Positions 27,371-35,466 of a stretch of 64,000 bases of DNA are shown piece by piece. Both the position numbers and the translations under genes were made by a program. Position 1 is the first letter of the stretch. Every line of letters starts with the position of its first letter. Origin of the DNA: Peribacillus folii. Its GTDB lineage: Bacteria; Bacillota; Bacilli; Bacillales; DSM-1321. Where the stretch lies: the NCBI RefSeq assembly GCF_030271255.1, contig NZ_JASJOM010000004.1:124001-188000 (forward strand). Direction: 5' to 3'. The notes beneath the pieces were generated by a model. The model did not search any database. It was given only the letters and a program-made list of their open reading frames with translations, and was not told the origin of the DNA.

Positions 27371-28153
27371 TCATTTTGGCAATAGCGGAAAATGGATCGC
27401 CAAGTAAAAGCCTGCCAACAGCACGATGATAAAATATAGAATGAAAACTTGATCTTTTCTGGAGAACCCATATTCATAATAGTAGGTCCGGTGAGCCGTA
27501 TCCGTGAATCGCTTCGCCTCCATCGCAACTGCAATTCGGTGAGCCCGCCTAATGCTTCCTGATAACAATGGGATGGAATATGCCTTTAGCTTGAAATAAA
27601 TTGCCTTGATCCCCGTACTTCTTGCAAACCCGCGCACTTTCATCGCGTTCCTTATCATGTGAAACTCCTCCATCATGATCGGTATGAGTCTTAAAGCCGC
27701 CATGAAACTATAGGCATATTTCGGTTTAAGCTTAACTTGCTGCATCAAAGAATAAAATAAGTTCACGGGTCTCGTCGTCAAGGAAAAGGTCAATCCCAGT
27801 GCAGCAAAAAGCATTGCTCGAAAACCTACCAGCAGCCCCCGCATAAAGCTCTCTTCCGTGACCGATATCAGGCCCCATTTAAACCAAAGTGTCTCACCTT
27901 TGCCGAAGAAGATCATCGCCGAGGAAGTGGATATGAATATAAAACAAAAAGGAACGAACAAAAATAACATGTGTTTTATCGAATGCCCTGAAAAACATAA
28001 AAATAATAGTAAAACGCCAATGGTCACATTCATCATATAATTCGAGTCATGGATGAATAATGCCACCAGGCATAGCACCATCAATATACCTAGCTTCAGG
28101 CTTGGATTGACTTTATGGAGCCATGTTTCTGCACCTGCGAAATTCACCTGCAT
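27371..28153 (-). CDS. ykoC: ECF transporter T component for thiamin precursor (YkoC)
   Basis: 260-residue membrane scaffold (T) protein of an energy-coupling factor transporter, with about six membrane segments and the coupling motif AMKVRGFARSTG plus the second Ala-Arg-Gly-like AMEAKRFTD. I choose the ATG at 28153 (MQVNFAGAETWLHKVNP) after AAAGGAGTGGC; an upstream frame to 28222 overlaps ykoD. It joins the YkoD ATPase to the YkoE substrate protein; the YkoEDC importer is linked to hydroxymethylpyrimidine uptake. Confidence 0.85.
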   Translation of the reverse strand: MQVNFAGAETWLHKVNPSLKLGILMVLCLVALFIHDSNYMMNVTIGVLLLFLCFSGHSIKHMLFLFVPFCFIFISTSSAMIFFGKGETLWFKWGLISVTEESFMRGLLVGFRAMLFAALGLTFSLTTRPVNLFYSLMQQVKLKPKYAYSFMAALRLIPIMMEEFHMIRNAMKVRGFARSTGIKAIYFKLKAYSIPLLSGSIRRAHRIAVAMEAKRFTDTAHRTYYYEYGFSRKDQVFILYFIIVLLAGFYLAIHFPLLPK

Positions 28154-28163
28154 GCCACTCCTT

Positions 28164-29636
28164 TTAAAATATATAAGCTTCAGCCATCGGAACTCGCGGC
28201 TGCTGGGTGACGTTTTGATCACTTATTACGTGCCCATCTTTCACCGTCCAGACCCTTGTCGCAAAGTGATCGGAAATATGATCATCATGGGTCACCATGA
28301 TCACCGTCACCCCGCGACTTCGATATTCCTCGAACCATTCCAGTAACGCAAAGGTATTCTTCGAATCTTGGCCAAAGGTAGGCTCATCCAACAGAATGAT
28401 TGGTTTATCGATCACGATCGATGCCGCTACACTCAAGCGACGCTTTTGACCCATCGATAATTGAAACGGATTGTTAGCCTGATGTGCTTCCATTTGGAAC
28501 ACGTCAAGGAGTTCCTGTACCCTTACAGCTATTTCCTGCGGATGTTTTTTGTTGATCCGCAAACTGTAGGCGATTTCTTCGTATACAGAATTCGCAACAA
28601 ATTGGAATTCCGGATTCTGAAAAACGAATGTCAAGTAATCGGTTGGGTTTTTCACCTTTTTGATTGGTGTCCCTGCTAATTCATACTTTCCTGTCGTATG
28701 GATGAACTGCATCAACGCATGTAATAACGTACTCTTGCCGGCCCCGTTCTCGCCCTTAATGACAATCCATTCTCCCTTGTGGACACTCAGCTGCTCCACC
28801 TTTATTTTCGCTTCTTTCTTCCGGAAACCGCCAAAATCCCGCAGCTGCAAAATGGAAGCGCCATCATGGATCGAATGTTCACGAATGATTTCATGCTCTT
28901 GGATATAATCATCCCATACGCCTGGGAACCAAATCCCGTATTCTTTCATTTCATTTTTGTATCGCGACAGAATATTTTCTTTCGGACCATCCGCGATAAT
29001 TTGACCGGCATCATTGAAAAGCACAATTCGTTCGATGAATTCCAAAACATGATCGATTTTATGCTCGACAATGATAACCGTCTTATCATGTCCCACTTCC
29101 TTCAGCATTTCCCACATTTCTTTTGTTCCTTGCGGGTCAAGCATGGCCGTCGGTTCATCCAGAAAAATCACTTCTGGTTCCAGGGCCAAGACGGACGCAA
29201 TCGCCAGCCGCTGCTTCATCCCTCCTGATAATGTATCGATACTCGTATGAATATCACTAAGCTTCAAGCCTACTTGATTGAGGTAATACTGGATCTTCTC
29301 CCTCATTTCTTCCTTTGGTACACAAAGGTTTTCCAGGACGAAGGCAATCTCCTCATCGGCAAATGGCATGCAAAATTGACTATCGGGGTCTTGAAAAACG
29401 AAACCCCAAGAAGCTGGGCACTTCAATTGCTCCGCCTTCATCGGGACTTCGATGGATTGCGGGATCAACCCGCTCAAAACTTGCAGCAGCGTCGATTTCC
29501 CGCTTCCGGACGGACCTAACAATAACACCTTTTCACCTTTATCAATCGAGACGGTTAAGTCTTTGAATAACAAGGCACCCTCGCCAGGAAACTTCAATCT
29601 TAACTTTTCGACAGCAGCGATTCTCTCCATCTTCAT
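28164..29636 (-). CDS. ykoD: ECF transporter double ATPase (YkoD)
   Basis: 490 residues with two fused ABC ATPase domains. Domain 1 has Walker A GPSGSGKST and signature LSGGMKQRLAIA; domain 2 has Walker A GENGAGKST and signature LSMGQKRRLSVAAS. Both have Walker B with following Glu (VIFLDEPT, IILLDEPT). It powers the importer formed with YkoE and YkoC. Ten bases separate its stop from the ykoC ATG. Part of the TPP riboswitch operon. Confidence 0.92.
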   Translation of the reverse strand: MKMERIAAVEKLRLKFPGEGALLFKDLTVSIDKGEKVLLLGPSGSGKSTLLQVLSGLIPQSIEVPMKAEQLKCPASWGFVFQDPDSQFCMPFADEEIAFVLENLCVPKEEMREKIQYYLNQVGLKLSDIHTSIDTLSGGMKQRLAIASVLALEPEVIFLDEPTAMLDPQGTKEMWEMLKEVGHDKTVIIVEHKIDHVLEFIERIVLFNDAGQIIADGPKENILSRYKNEMKEYGIWFPGVWDDYIQEHEIIREHSIHDGASILQLRDFGGFRKKEAKIKVEQLSVHKGEWIVIKGENGAGKSTLLHALMQFIHTTGKYELAGTPIKKVKNPTDYLTFVFQNPEFQFVANSVYEEIAYSLRINKKHPQEIAVRVQELLDVFQMEAHQANNPFQLSMGQKRRLSVAASIVIDKPIILLDEPTFGQDSKNTFALLEWFEEYRSRGVTVIMVTHDDHISDHFATRVWTVKDGHVISDQNVTQQPRVPMAEAYIF

Positions 29637-29642
29637 TCACCC

Positions 29643-30227
29643 CTACTTTTGGTCCAGTTCGGCATATTCCTTGCTTGATACTGGACGGACAAGATTCGTT
29701 ACCCCGGTTGCTTCCAACACCCGAACTAGGTAGTATGCAAACACCCCAGCAAAGAAAATTGACCCAATAAACCTAGCAATCAGAAACAATAGTAAATTCC
29801 AAACCGATAGGGCGGCAATTTCCCCGTAGGCAAAATCCATGACGACCGATCCAAGGCAGGAAGCAATCGCCGCTAAAACGGCTATTGCTAGATTGAAGTT
29901 TTTATATTTGAACGCCATGAATACCAGTTCTGCGAATAACCCTTGCACGACTCCATAGAGAAGGACGGTCAACCCCCACGGTGAGCCAAGAAAGAACTCA
30001 CCCGAAGCTGCCGCAATCTCTGCCAACAGCGCCACGCCGGGCTTCCGCAAAACCAAAAAGGCAACCGGTCCTGCCATAAACCACATTCCATAAATCAGTT
30101 GATCCAGATGTAAACCGAATGGTTTAACGGAATAATAAATCGAACCCCAAAGGATATAGACGATGCCAAAGGCGACAGCAATCACGATCGTCACCAATAT
30201 ATCCGTTAATTTCAACCCTTTTTTCAT
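29643..30227 (-). CDS. ykoE: ECF transporter S component (YkoE)
   Basis: 194-residue integral membrane protein with about five or six hydrophobic segments (LTDILVTIVIAVAFGIVYIL; PVAFLVLRKPGVALLAEIAA). It fits the YkoE substrate-capture component for hydroxymethylpyrimidine or a thiamin precursor. Start after AAGGAGATTGGGGTT; immediately upstream of its ATPase gene. Confidence 0.88.
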   Translation of the reverse strand: MKKGLKLTDILVTIVIAVAFGIVYILWGSIYYSVKPFGLHLDQLIYGMWFMAGPVAFLVLRKPGVALLAEIAAASGEFFLGSPWGLTVLLYGVVQGLFAELVFMAFKYKNFNLAIAVLAAIASCLGSVVMDFAYGEIAALSVWNLLLFLIARFIGSIFFAGVFAYYLVRVLEATGVTNLVRPVSSKEYAELDQK

Positions 30228-30242
30228 AACCCCAATCTCCTT

Positions 30243-30926
30243 TTACACTTCTAGTATTTGCTTATTCACCGGCCATTTTTCCAACCGATAAGCCATTTCC
30301 CAAAATGAATATTCATACTGGCTGCTCAGGATAAAATGCTCTTTCATCCGTTCTTTATCTGCGTCCGTCACTTTTTCGGCAATCTCATCAAGCCTTGCAA
30401 TCTGTTCTTCCACCAAGGAGCGGAACCACTCTCCACCATATGCGGCAATCCATTCTTGATAAATCGGCTCAGCAGGATTGCATGCTTGCAGTTTTTCACC
30501 TATCTCATAATAGAGCCAGTAACAGGGCAGGATGGCGGCAATCACATCCCCTAAATGTCCCGAATAAGCCGCGCGATACATGTGGGACGTGTACGCATAA
30601 GCCGTTGGCGCTGGCTTGAAGTTTGCCTGCTCTTCTTCCGTGATACCCATTTTCTTCGAAAAATTTTCGTGAAGCCTCAACTCCGCTTCATACGTTCCCT
30701 GTGCATGCCCCGCAAGCCTGCTCGTTGTATGTAAATCTTCAGCCTTGACTGCACCTAAAGCTTGTACCCTGGCAAAATGCGATAAATAGTAGGCATCCTG
30801 CATCACATAAAAGCGAAAACATTCCAAGGGCAAAGTGCCATCTCCTATCCCTGTAACAAACTCGTGCTTAAAACTAGCTTCCCAAATATGATCCACCTCT
30901 TGCCGAATTGCCTCAGAAAATTTCAT
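30243..30926 (-). CDS. tenA: Aminopyrimidine aminohydrolase / thiaminase II
   Basis: 227 residues, all-helical TenA enzyme that hydrolyses aminopyrimidines (and thiamin) to salvage the pyrimidine moiety. Characteristic FRFYVMQDAYYLSHFARV, SHMYRAAYSG, LPCYWLYYEIGEKL (catalytic Cys) and SQYEYSFWEMAYRLEKW. The start is the ATG at 30926, after AGGAGGTAATGGAC. First gene of the operon, directly under the TPP riboswitch; pairs logically with the YkoEDC importer. Confidence 0.94.
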   Translation of the reverse strand: MKFSEAIRQEVDHIWEASFKHEFVTGIGDGTLPLECFRFYVMQDAYYLSHFARVQALGAVKAEDLHTTSRLAGHAQGTYEAELRLHENFSKKMGITEEEQANFKPAPTAYAYTSHMYRAAYSGHLGDVIAAILPCYWLYYEIGEKLQACNPAEPIYQEWIAAYGGEWFRSLVEEQIARLDEIAEKVTDADKERMKEHFILSSQYEYSFWEMAYRLEKWPVNKQILEV

Positions 30927-31000
30927 GTCCATTACCTCCTAATCAATCATTCTCCATACATGACTTGCCATAAAACTTCCATCGACCTTTTTTTGACAAA

Positions 31001-31035
31001 CAAAAAACCACTTTCTTCAACGTAAGAAAGTGGTT
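31001..31035 (-). terminator. Riboswitch-controlled attenuator terminator
   Basis: AACCACTTTCTT / AAGAAAGTGGTT 12-bp stem with TTTTT following, placed between the TPP aptamer and tenA. It would form when TPP is bound. Confidence 0.9.
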
Positions 31036-31068
31036 GTAGGTGAAATAATACAAAAAACGTATCGTCCC

Positions 31069-31185
31069 GGACCCCACTTCCCTACGCTGGTATAAACCAG
31101 ATCAGGTTCCAAGGGTCTTAAAGTCATACTTTAATCTCAGCTTCTCAGGTAAAATCGGATTTTACCAACAAAGCACCCCTAGTGG
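31069..31185 (-). ncRNA. TPP riboswitch (THI element)
   Basis: On the minus strand the conserved order is present: GGGGTGC, a variable stem GGTAAAATCC / GATTTTACC, CTGAGA, then ACCCTTGGAACCTGATCTGG, a TATACCAG segment and CGTAGGGAAGTGG. This is a complete thiamin pyrophosphate aptamer. With the terminator at 31001-31035 it should shut off tenA through thiF when TPP is abundant. Confidence 0.96.
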
Positions 31186-31299
31186 TACAAATTGTATATG
31201 AAATTCATTTGCCTTAATATTAACACGATAAATCGAATTGTCAAACAGAGATTGGAAAAAATTTTTAAAGCACATATCCTCAAAGAGCTTGAATTGCTA

Positions 31300-31480
31300 G
31301 TATCCCCTTGTTGTGAGTTTGGGCGGTTCGCTCGCACGTACAGAAGGTTTACTCGTGAATTGTTGTTTTCCACTCTAATTCAGGTTGGTTTTTGATATAT
31401 TTGTGCGCTTTTCTGCTGAATTTGAGTGGATTCTTCTGCATTTGAGATGATTACTCGCGAGTTTTTCGGAAGCTTGTAAT
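31300..31480. repeat. Imperfect repeated intergenic sequence
   Basis: Variants of a short phrase recur here: ACTCGTGAATT, GCTGAATTTGAGTGGATTC, TTCTGCATTTGAGATGATT and ACTCGCGAGTTTTTCGG. The unit is about 20 bases and imperfect, and the segment lacks any open frame of note. It resembles the degenerate intergenic repeats common in some Bacillus chromosomes. The rest of 31190-31560 is A/T-rich and shows nothing else. Confidence 0.35.
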
Positions 31481-31607
31481 TACCTTTTTACTGATTTCTA
31501 AACGATTTCATATCTTACATTACCTCATTTTCATAAATCAGTGGTAAACTAGCCATGACTCATTATGTGTTTAGTATTTTTTGAAAGTGGTGAGGGAAGT
31601 TTCGATT

Positions 31608-32390
31608 TTGCGTTCCTTTAGAAAGATTTATCAATTTTTTGTGGATATTCCTTTAAAAAAAGGTGTAGTATTGCATAACCGCTATGAGGTAATGGCTGTA
31701 ATAGGAAGAGGAAGCTACGGTATCGTTTATCTTTGCAGGGATTGGCAAGTGAATGAAAATGTCGTAATCAAACAGCTCCGGAAAAGTAAATGCCGAAGTA
31801 AAAAAGAGCTTGGGCAGTTTGAACATGAAATCTCCATATTGCGGACATTGAACCATAAAAGCATTCCCAAATTTCATGAGAAATTCACGCATAGAGGTAA
31901 GGTTTATTTTGTGATGGATTTCATTGAAGGAGATAATCTGGAAGACGACATTTTCTACAATCGAGTAACCTTCACTGAAAAGGAGTCCTTGCATTTCCTT
32001 GCTGAGCTGGTTGAATTGGTAGCTTATTTGCATGGTCATGGCATCGTCCATCAAGATATCCGGATACCAAATATATTGCTTCAGAAACATAAGCCGATTT
32101 TAATAGACTTCGGGCTGTCTACACGATTCAGTCCGTCAGAGATCTCGGATGAACTTGTTTTGGATATGAAGCGGCAGGATTTTTTTGACTTGGGGGAAAT
32201 ACTCCTATACATCCTTTATACGACGTATTCAGCCGAAAATAAAAAGGCTCTTCCTTGGACAGAAGAGCTTTCGTTAGGAAAAGAAACGGAGCATATCCTG
32301 AAAAGGTTATTAAGCATCCAAGAACCATATTCGGATATTGAAGAAATATCACTTGATGTGCAGGCTGCTTTAATTTCCAAAAAGCATTGA
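31608..32390 (+). CDS. Hanks-type serine/threonine protein kinase (single domain, soluble)
   Basis: 260 residues, essentially one protein kinase domain without membrane segment or PASTA repeats. Glycine loop GRGSYGIVY (33-41), ATP lysine K55 (VIKQL), catalytic loop HQDIRIPNILL (148-158) with Asp150 and Asn155, and DFGLS (167-171). The usual Lys two residues after the catalytic Asp is Arg. All essential groups are present, so it is probably active. The start is uncertain: TTG at 31608 lies after GGTGAGGGAAG, while an in-frame TTG at 31581 has no ribosome site. It converges on the gene of a Ser/Arg-rich peptide, a possible substrate. Confidence 0.85.
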   Translation: MRSFRKIYQFFVDIPLKKGVVLHNRYEVMAVIGRGSYGIVYLCRDWQVNENVVIKQLRKSKCRSKKELGQFEHEISILRTLNHKSIPKFHEKFTHRGKVYFVMDFIEGDNLEDDIFYNRVTFTEKESLHFLAELVELVAYLHGHGIVHQDIRIPNILLQKHKPILIDFGLSTRFSPSEISDELVLDMKRQDFFDLGEILLYILYTTYSAENKKALPWTEELSLGKETEHILKRLLSIQEPYSDIEEISLDVQAALISKKH

Positions 32391-32391
32391 A

Positions 32392-32559
32392 TTAGCTGCT
32401 GCTGCCGCGTCCTTTCCTCTTATAGCGGTCACTTCCGCTCAATGGAGATCGCTTATACCCCCGGCTGCTGCTACTGCTGCCCCGGCGGTAATGTCCGTGT
32501 CTTCGCTCACTGCTGCCCTGGGAAAATTGTTTGATCTTTTTCATTATTTTCTTCAACAT
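32392..32559 (-). CDS. 55-aa serine/arginine-rich basic small protein
   Basis: MLKKIMKKIKQFSQGSSERR, then an SR-rich low-complexity tail (SSSSSRGYKR, GRGSSS). The ATG at 32559 has GAGGTGAAAGAT in front, an excellent ribosome site. No known domain; very high isoelectric point. It ends one base from the stop of the convergent kinase gene. The phospho-acceptor-like composition resembles small spore-coat proteins such as CotG segments. Kinase substrate or nucleic-acid-binding peptide are both guesses. Confidence 0.65.
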   Translation of the reverse strand: MLKKIMKKIKQFSQGSSERRHGHYRRGSSSSSRGYKRSPLSGSDRYKRKGRGSSS

Positions 32560-32673
32560 ATCTTTCACCTCTTTTTATGGATTTAAAGCTTGTTATTCCT
32601 TTAGCCTAACATAGTCACAGTATAAACCTTATTAATATGTACTATAAATTTCGTTCATTCATCCGTGCCCTTC

Positions 32674-32707
32674 AAAAAAAAACCTGACGACTGTATAGCG
32701 CCAGGTT
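32674..32707 (-). terminator. Terminator of the HU gene
   Basis: AACCTG / CAGGTT stem with a run of T on the minus strand following it, just beyond the HU stop. Confidence 0.7.
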
Positions 32708-32723
32708 TTTTTGCATTCATCTA

Positions 32724-32996
32724 TTATTTTACGGCTTCTTTTAATTCTTTGCCTGCTTTAAAAGCGGGTACTTTGCTAGCTGCAATTTGGATTTCTTCAC
32801 CTGTTTGCGGATTTCTTCCGGTACGAGCTGCACGATCGCGCACTTCAAAGGTACCGAAACCAACCAATTGGATTTTTTCTTCTTTAGCCAATGTAGAAGT
32901 GATCGTTTCAAATAATGCATCCACCACTTTTTTTGCATCTTCTTTAGTCAATTCAGCTTGTTCAGCCACACTACTTACTAATTCTGTTTTATTCAT
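32724..32996 (-). CDS. HU family DNA-binding protein
   Basis: 90 residues of the canonical HU nucleoid protein: [18 protein letters not shown], core [18 protein letters not shown] with the beta-arm proline, and [16 protein letters not shown]. It bends and wraps DNA as a homodimer. In Bacillaceae the main HU gene (hbs) is elsewhere, so this may be a paralogue. Start after GAGGTGTTCAT. Confidence 0.94.
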   Translation of the reverse strand: MNKTELVSSVAEQAELTKEDAKKVVDALFETITSTLAKEEKIQLVGFGTFEVRDRAARTGRNPQTGEEIQIAASKVPAFKAGKELKEAVK

Positions 32997-33092
32997 ATGA
33001 ACACCTCATCCTTTTTTTCTTAAAAAATATGTAGAGAAGACAACATAACATATCTTACATGCGTCTGTCACTTAATAAGACTAAATAAAAGT

Positions 33093-34601
33093 TCAGCTCT
33101 CCAGTTCGAGCCATTGATAAATGGTATCCATATCAATGTTTTCTTCCAAATGGGAGGCCAGGAGATCGTAGGCCTCCTCCCGACGCTCTGAGTCGCTTTG
33201 AATGCTTTCCGTCACTTCATCCAACCCCTTGCTCCGCCGTATTTGGTTAACCAGCAATCTAGTAAATAGGCGATTGTGGAATATACCATGAAGATATGTA
33301 CCGAAAACCTTATGATCCTCCGATATCGCCCCGTCCTGCCTTCCATCCTTCAATAAAAGAAAAGGCTGTACATGTGAATCCAACGCCGTTTGACCTAAGT
33401 GGATCTCGTAGCCGCTCAGCTTCATTTCGCCTTCCATAATCCCGGAGGCAAGAACACCTTCCATTTGCACGGTTTTCTTTTCCGCTTGAAAAACGGTTTT
33501 GACGGATAGAAGCGAAAGGCCTTCTGCGTTTTCCCCGCAACCTTCGACCGCCTCAGGATCGAAGAGTTTGGTCCCGAGCATTTGAAAGCCGCCGCAGATC
33601 CCCACAATGACCGTTCCATGCTCCCTAAGCCCTTTAATCATCTTATCCAAACCCGCGTGCTTCATCCATTCTAAGTCTTCAATCGTATTTTTTGTGCCAG
33701 GCAGGAGAAGTAGGTCGGGCCTACCTAACTCATGGACATTCCCAACAAGTCTGACACCCACTCCCGGTTCCTCGAAAAAAGGATCCAGATCGGTGAAATT
33801 TGAGATGTGCGGGAATTTTACAATCGCTACATCAATAGAGAATTCATCCTTTTTAGGTTTTTTGAAACGTAAGGATGATAGGGCCAGGGAATCCTCGGCT
33901 TCAATGTTCACGTCCAAATAAGGAAGCACCCCTAGGACTGGGATTCCGGTTTCCTTTTCCACCCATTCAATGCCGTCCTCCAATAATTCACGAATGCCTC
34001 GAAATTTGTTGATGATGATTCCCTTTACACGATCACGTTCTTCATCATTCAATAAGGCGAGTGTCCCGATGATGGACGCAAATACGCCGCCACGATCGAT
34101 ATCGGCCACCAAAATGACAGCTGCATCTGCAAGCTTGGCCATTCGCATATTGGCAATATCCCGATCCTTAAGGTTAATTTCCGCAGGGCTGCCTGCGCCT
34201 TCAAGAACGATGAGGTCGTATTCCCGCTGCAGTTTTTCGACTGACTTTCGAATGATCGGCATCGCTTCTTGAACATACTGATTTCGATAGTTCATTGCAT
34301 TCATATCAAGATAATGCTTTCCGTGAATGATGACCTCCGAAACCATATCTTGCTTCGGTTTCAGTAAAATCGGATTCATATCGGAGGTTGCCACGATCCT
34401 TGCCGCTTCGGCTTGCACTCCTTGGGCCCGTCCTATTTCACCGCCCTCCACGGTTACATATGAATTCAAGGCCATATTTTGCGATTTGAATGGAACGACA
34501 CGGTATCCCTTATTGGCAAAAACCCGGCATAACGCCGTACAAATCAAGCTTTTTCCTACATCAGACGCCGTTCCCTGTATCATGATCGATCGTGCCTTCA
34601 T
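33093..34601 (-). CDS. cobQ: Cobyric acid synthase CobQ
   Basis: 502 residues with the N-terminal ATP-dependent dethiobiotin-synthetase-like domain (IQGTASDVGKSLICTALCR) and a C-terminal class I glutamine amidotransferase domain (GICGGFQMLG nucleophile region; TYLHGIFHN). It amidates four side chains of the corrin ring. ATG 34601 lies seven bases after TAGGGGG; ATG 34607 overlaps that site. No other cobalamin gene is present and I could not find a cobalamin riboswitch upstream. It may serve corrinoid salvage. Confidence 0.9.
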   Translation of the reverse strand: MKARSIMIQGTASDVGKSLICTALCRVFANKGYRVVPFKSQNMALNSYVTVEGGEIGRAQGVQAEAARIVATSDMNPILLKPKQDMVSEVIIHGKHYLDMNAMNYRNQYVQEAMPIIRKSVEKLQREYDLIVLEGAGSPAEINLKDRDIANMRMAKLADAAVILVADIDRGGVFASIIGTLALLNDEERDRVKGIIINKFRGIRELLEDGIEWVEKETGIPVLGVLPYLDVNIEAEDSLALSSLRFKKPKKDEFSIDVAIVKFPHISNFTDLDPFFEEPGVGVRLVGNVHELGRPDLLLLPGTKNTIEDLEWMKHAGLDKMIKGLREHGTVIVGICGGFQMLGTKLFDPEAVEGCGENAEGLSLLSVKTVFQAEKKTVQMEGVLASGIMEGEMKLSGYEIHLGQTALDSHVQPFLLLKDGRQDGAISEDHKVFGTYLHGIFHNRLFTRLLVNQIRRSKGLDEVTESIQSDSERREEAYDLLASHLEENIDMDTIYQWLELES

Positions 34602-34607
34602 TCCCAT

Positions 34608-35069
34608 CCCCCTATACCTGCGTTAACTTAGCAGGCTAAGCTTTCCTCTATACAAAATCATTGCACAAGTCCTTTATAATCTGTAGACGATGACTGCTTT
34701 TCCAAGACTTGATCGATCATTTGCTTGTTTCCCTTTTGGGAAGCTAATGAAAAATGAAGCCATTCATTTCCAGTATATATCAGAACAAGTCAGTATGCAC
34801 CGTCTATTTAGCTGCCTTAGCAACGAAGCTCCGTTTAAGGACAGATGCTGTCACGATACTGATTAAAAGGCTGCAATTTATTTCCGGTCTTCTTCGGAAA
34901 GTATCAGCTGACATGTATGATGGTTGGTATGTAGTGCAAGCGTCCTTCTTCTTATATGCCTCCCATTTTGGTAAAATCCGGGATGAAGATGATTTGCTGA
35001 ATGCAATTAGGCCCCTAGCTTGTTGGGATATCAAACAAGCAGGGGCAGAAAACGATTTCCGATCTTTCT
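34608..35069. other. Intergenic region upstream of cobQ
   Basis: About 460 bases. A rightward frame (34754-35215) and a leftward frame (34804-35034) exist, but neither has a good ribosome site and the first runs through the YozQ-like gene on the other strand. Composition does not resemble the neighbouring genes. It may contain the remains of a lost gene; no RNA element recognised. Confidence 0.3.
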
Positions 35070-35273
35070 TTACTCAGTTCCTTCTTTTTTCGCCTCATTG
35101 TCCTTTTCATTACGATTCACGGATGCTACCCCGCCGGCGTTATAAACATCCGAAACTTGTTCGTGAGTGGCTGCTAGACCCGATGATAAGGTGTCATCCC
35201 GTTTGTAATCACTAACATCATACACTCTTCCCGCAATGTGCGAAGATTCCTGTTTCGATTCTTTCTTATCCAT
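35070..35273 (-). CDS. YozQ-like DUF4025 protein
   Basis: 67 residues, very hydrophilic. The core DTLSSGLAATHEQVSDVYN matches the DUF4025 (YozQ) family found in spore-formers, of unknown function. ATG 35273 follows TAGGAGTG by six bases; the GTG at 35282 is part of the ribosome site. Single gene. Confidence 0.75.
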   Translation of the reverse strand: MDKKESKQESSHIAGRVYDVSDYKRDDTLSSGLAATHEQVSDVYNAGGVASVNRNEKDNEAKKEGTE

Positions 35274-35430
35274 TATTTTCACTCCTACTTTTAAATTTGT
35301 CCCATCATTGCTTGACGGCCGTTCATAAAGACAAGGCTATTTTATGTAAAAACCAAAGCATTATTCAGTTATCCAAGAAATACAAGACAAAGCATGACAG
35401 GATTGGATAGAACAAGTAACAGACAAACAA

Positions 35431-35460
35431 AAAAACACCCTGACCAACTCAGAGTGTTTT
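35431..35460 (-). terminator. Terminator of the NhaC-family gene
   Basis: AAAACACTCTG / CAGGGTGTTTT stem followed by T on the minus strand, immediately after the stop of the transporter gene. Confidence 0.8.
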
Positions 35461-35466
35461 CCAAGA

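Noticed and set aside
34602..35069. Cobalamin riboswitch upstream of cobQ
   Set aside because: I looked for the B12-box pattern (AGYCAGNAGACCTGCC-like) on the minus strand and found none.
34754..35215. 153-codon rightward frame upstream of cobQ
   Set aside because: No ribosome site, and its second half is antisense to the better supported YozQ-like gene.
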